Positions 61,601-64,000 of a stretch of DNA of 64,000 bases are shown one piece after another; positions within the stretch are counted from its first letter, which is position 1; every line of letters starts with the position of its first letter. The translations under genes and the position numbers were made by a program. The notes beneath the pieces are model-generated. The model saw only the letters and a program-made list of their open reading frames with translations, made no database searches and was not told the origin of the DNA. This DNA comes from Sphingobium sp. 15-1 (lineage in GTDB: Bacteria; Pseudomonadota; Alphaproteobacteria; Sphingomonadales; Sphingomonadaceae), in the NCBI RefSeq assembly GCF_013375535.1, contig NZ_JABXJG010000001.1, positions 434,001 to 498,000 of the forward strand. Reading direction: 5' to 3'.

Positions 61601-62602
61601 CTATGCGGCCCGTGGCGGCACGATCACGGCGGCGCCCTTCACCTTGCCGGTCCGCAAGCGCTGGAGCGCTTCATCGGCATCCTCCAACGCGAAGCTTTCC
61701 GTCACGGTGCGCAACGCGATCCGCCCCGCCAGTTCGAAGAAGGAAGTACCGTCCTCCCGGGTCAGGTTAGCGACGGAGAGCAGCGCCCTCTCTTCCCACA
61801 GATCGGCATAGGGGAAGGAGGGGATGTCGCTCATATGGATGCCCGCGCACACCACCCGGCCGCCCTTGCGCACGGCGCGCAGGGCCAGGGGGACGAGATC
61901 GCCCACGGGCGCGAAGATCAGCGCGGCGTCCAGCGGCTCCGGCGCGGCCTGCGACGAACCGCCCGCCCAGGCGCAGCCCAGCGACCGGGCGAAAGCCCGC
62001 CCCTCCTCGTCGCCATCCTTGGTGAAGGCATGGACGGTGCGGCCCTGGGCCTGCGCGACCTGCGCCACTATATGCGCCGCCGCCCCGAAGCCGTAGAGTC
62101 CGATCACGGGCGCTTCCCCCGCCAGCCGCAAGGCCCGCCAGCCGATGAGACCGGCGCAAAGCAGCGGTGCGGCCTCCACGTCCGAAAAGCGGTCTGGCAG
62201 GATGAAGCAATAGCGCGCATCGGCAATCGCATGGGTCGCATAGCCGCCATCGCGCGTCGCGCCGGTGAAGAGAGGCGCGTCGCAGAGATTTTCGCGATTC
62301 CCCCGGCAATAGGCGCATTGGCCGCATGTATGTCCCAGCCAGGGAATGCCGACCCGTTGGCCGATGGCGAAGCCGTCCACGCCTGGCCCGATCGCGGCGA
62401 CCCGGCCGACAATCTCATGGCCCGGTATGATCGGATAATGGGCGGGAATTTCGCCGTCCAGCACATGCAGGTCGGTCCGACACACGCCGCAGGCGGTGAC
62501 TTTGACGAGCAGTTCCCCGGTGCCCGGTTCAGGCACGGCGCGCACGATCTTCTCCAGCGGCCGGCAGGGCGCGCCGATCTGCATGGCGACCATATGTGTC
62601 AT
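61601..62602 (-). CDS. Zinc-dependent alcohol dehydrogenase
   Basis: 333 aa from ATG 62602, with GGAGGG seven bases upstream. Catalytic zinc ligands in ACGVCRTDLHVLDGEIPAHY and PGHEIVGRV; structural zinc Cys cluster HTCGQCAYCRGNRENLCDAP; cofactor loop GLYGFGAAAHIVAQVAQAQG. Belongs to the AdhA-like group that oxidises primary alcohols or reduces aldehydes. Upstream of, and nearly touching, the DUF4010 gene. Confidence 0.93.
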   Translation of the reverse strand: MTHMVAMQIGAPCRPLEKIVRAVPEPGTGELLVKVTACGVCRTDLHVLDGEIPAHYPIIPGHEIVGRVAAIGPGVDGFAIGQRVGIPWLGHTCGQCAYCRGNRENLCDAPLFTGATRDGGYATHAIADARYCFILPDRFSDVEAAPLLCAGLIGWRALRLAGEAPVIGLYGFGAAAHIVAQVAQAQGRTVHAFTKDGDEEGRAFARSLGCAWAGGSSQAAPEPLDAALIFAPVGDLVPLALRAVRKGGRVVCAGIHMSDIPSFPYADLWEERALLSVANLTREDGTSFFELAGRIALRTVTESFALEDADEALQRLRTGKVKGAAVIVPPRAA

Positions 62603-62926
62603 CGGAAGCCCTCCTGTTCCGCCCATATCCATAGATCATATCATGGCCGAAAGAGTCCGTACTTATCCTGATGGGCTGATGAGCGCAGCCCGTTGACATT
62701 TCCAGCGGCCGCGACCGATCAGGAAATTCGTTACGGGTTGAGAATTACTCGTTTGCCGCTGGCGGATTTTCACCGGCATTTCGTTTCACAAGAAAACTGA
62801 GAAATCGGCTGGATGCAGCGATGCGTCCGGCTTGTCCGTCTTGTGGAGAGAGATGTGGCGGCCATTGCCCGGCGCACGCCTGAACGGCCCATAACTGCCC
62901 GGAAAGGGCCGAACAGGGAGCCATTT
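62603..62926. other. Divergent intergenic region
   Basis: About 320 bases between the alcohol dehydrogenase and the TonB-receptor starts. It must contain both promoters. Only the ribosome site CAGGGAG (62915-62921) is clear. No sigma-54 site, repeat or RNA gene was seen. Confidence 0.6.
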
Positions 62927-64000
62927 ATGCAGAAATTCTCGTCCATTCGCCGTGCCGCGCTGCTGCTGTCATGCTGTATCGGCGCCGTATCCCCTCATGC
63001 CTGGGCGCAGGAGCCGGCTGCGGAAGACGACGCTGGCACGATCACCGTCACCGGCCGCCGCATATCCCAATCGTCGGAGGCCATTGGCGAGGACAAGGTG
63101 AGCAATGTCGTGGCGATCACGCGCGAAGCCTTGCTGTCGGCGCCATCGGGTATTTCCGGCCTGAAGATGCTGGAGCAACTACCCGGCTTCAACGTGCAGA
63201 CCGACGGCGCGCTTGGCCTTTACGAATTCGGCAACAGCGTCCAGACCCGCGCCTTCAACCTCGACCAGATCGGCTTCGTGGTCGACGGCATTCCGACCGG
63301 CCGCAGCGACGCCTTCGGCGGCAGCCCGGTCTTCCGCTATGTGGACAATGAGAATCTGGGCGTGGTGGAGGCCGCTGTCGGGGCCGGGGACGTCGGCCTG
63401 CCCAGCTATTCGACGCTCGGCCCGGTGGTGCAATATAACAGCATCGCGCCGCAGGATGAGATGGGCCTGTTCGTGTCGCAGAGCTTTGGCGATTTCGGCA
63501 TGAAGCGCACCTTCATCCGCGCCAGCACCGGGCGGGTCGGCCCGTTCAAGGCCTATGTCAGCCGCACCAAGCTGGATAGCGACTTGTGGCGCGGCCCGGG
63601 ATCGGTCGACCGCGAACATTGGGAAGGACAGATCCACGCCGATCTGGGCGGCGACAGCTGGGCGCGCTTCAAATTCGTGTCGAACGACTTTTTCGACTAT
63701 GACTCGCCCACCATCTCTCGCGCCCAATATAATTGCACGGTGAAAAGCGTGGTCGGCGCCTGCGGCCGCGATTTCGCCTATATCGAGAATGTGCCGAACA
63801 CCACGCCCGGCTTCGCGCCGACGACCGCAGGCGTCTATTATTCCAACAATAATTATGCGCAGGTCTACAACCTCGCGATCAACGTGCGGAAGGACAAGCT
63901 GTATGGCGCGACTTTCCACGCGGGCATAGCGGATGGCGTCTGGGCTGAATCGACGCTCTATTGGGAGGATAAGGGCGGTTATGGCGTGTCGCCTGACACC
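62927..64000 (+). CDS. TonB-dependent receptor, C-terminal part outside window
   Basis: 358 codons visible from ATG 62927 (CAGGGAG six bases upstream). Signal peptide (AALLLSCCIGAVSPHAWAQ), TonB-box-like ITVTGRRISQSSEAIGED, plug domain (LKMLEQLPGFNVQTDGALGL, AFNLDQIGFVVDGIPTGRSD), then the first barrel strands. The plug lacks the common RGPQGTLYG motif; it has VEAAVGAGDVGLPSYSTLGP in that place. Ligand unknown. Confidence 0.9.
   Translation, partial: MQKFSSIRRAALLLSCCIGAVSPHAWAQEPAAEDDAGTITVTGRRISQSSEAIGEDKVSNVVAITREALLSAPSGISGLKMLEQLPGFNVQTDGALGLYEFGNSVQTRAFNLDQIGFVVDGIPTGRSDAFGGSPVFRYVDNENLGVVEAAVGAGDVGLPSYSTLGPVVQYNSIAPQDEMGLFVSQSFGDFGMKRTFIRASTGRVGPFKAYVSRTKLDSDLWRGPGSVDREHWEGQIHADLGGDSWARFKFVSNDFFDYDSPTISRAQYNCTVKSVVGACGRDFAYIENVPNTTPGFAPTTAGVYYSNNNYAQVYNLAINVRKDKLYGATFHAGIADGVWAESTLYWEDKGGYGVSPDT

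Noticed and set aside
60347..62671. 774-codon plus-strand frame across the DUF4010 and alcohol dehydrogenase genes
   Set aside because: It spans two well-supported minus-strand genes and their border and has His/Arg/Gly/Gln-rich composition typical of antisense frames.

Overview
The window is high-GC chromosomal DNA of an alphaproteobacterium, most likely a sphingomonad (Sphingomonadaceae, possibly Sphingobium). This rests on gene content and style: alphaproteobacterial SspB, a hisBHAF-E block, NodT-type outer-membrane channels, several TonB-dependent receptors, an RcnB-like exported protein, and many dispersed GTGCTCCTGCG-type palindromes between genes. The genus is inference. I saw no rRNA, tRNA, CRISPR array, transposase or phage gene.

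Region 1 (1-18.6 kb) is mostly housekeeping. It holds a truncated L,D-transpeptidase, a histone-deacetylase-family hydrolase, histidine biosynthesis hisB-H-A-F and hisE (with a small PEP-CTERM protein behind a sigma-54 promoter placed between hisF and hisE), sspB, fumC, gmk, a MidA-type methyltransferase with lgt, an Lrp regulator divergent from an EamA transporter, rpsF-rpsR-rplI, and a GntP permease. Region 2 (18.7-23.8 kb) is a four-gene MacAB/outer-membrane efflux operon. Region 3 (24-31 kb) is fabD-(crotonase)-fabG-acpP-fabF-mltG, followed by metA behind an S-box-like (SAM-I/IV clan) riboswitch. Region 4 (31-36.2 kb) has a 2H phosphoesterase, a ferredoxin-reductase-type flavoprotein, htpG with an RpoH-like promoter, and a hemerythrin.

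Region 5 (36.3-56.3 kb) is the most interesting: a compact organosulfur-scavenging island. It has three cytoplasmic DszB-like desulfinases, a DszA/NtaA-type FMNH2 monooxygenase, a class II aldolase, an SfnR-like sigma-54 activator, an SsuABC-type importer with two permeases, a nitroreductase, two SsuD-type monooxygenases and a TonB-dependent receptor. Four well-formed -24/-12 (sigma-54) promoters precede its transcription units. An asymmetric heterodimeric ABC exporter is attached to the end of the desulfinase operon. I infer that the island takes up, desulfonates or desulfinates, and disposes of the carbon part of organosulfur compounds when sulfate is scarce; the substrate is unknown.

Region 6 (56.4-64 kb) has chromate transport and resistance genes (chrA, chrB-like), an alginate-export-type porin, a MgtC/DUF4010 membrane protein, a zinc alcohol dehydrogenase and the start of another TonB-dependent receptor. 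A roughly 205-bp element with 18-bp terminal inverted repeats lies exactly between two convergent genes and supplies both stop codons.
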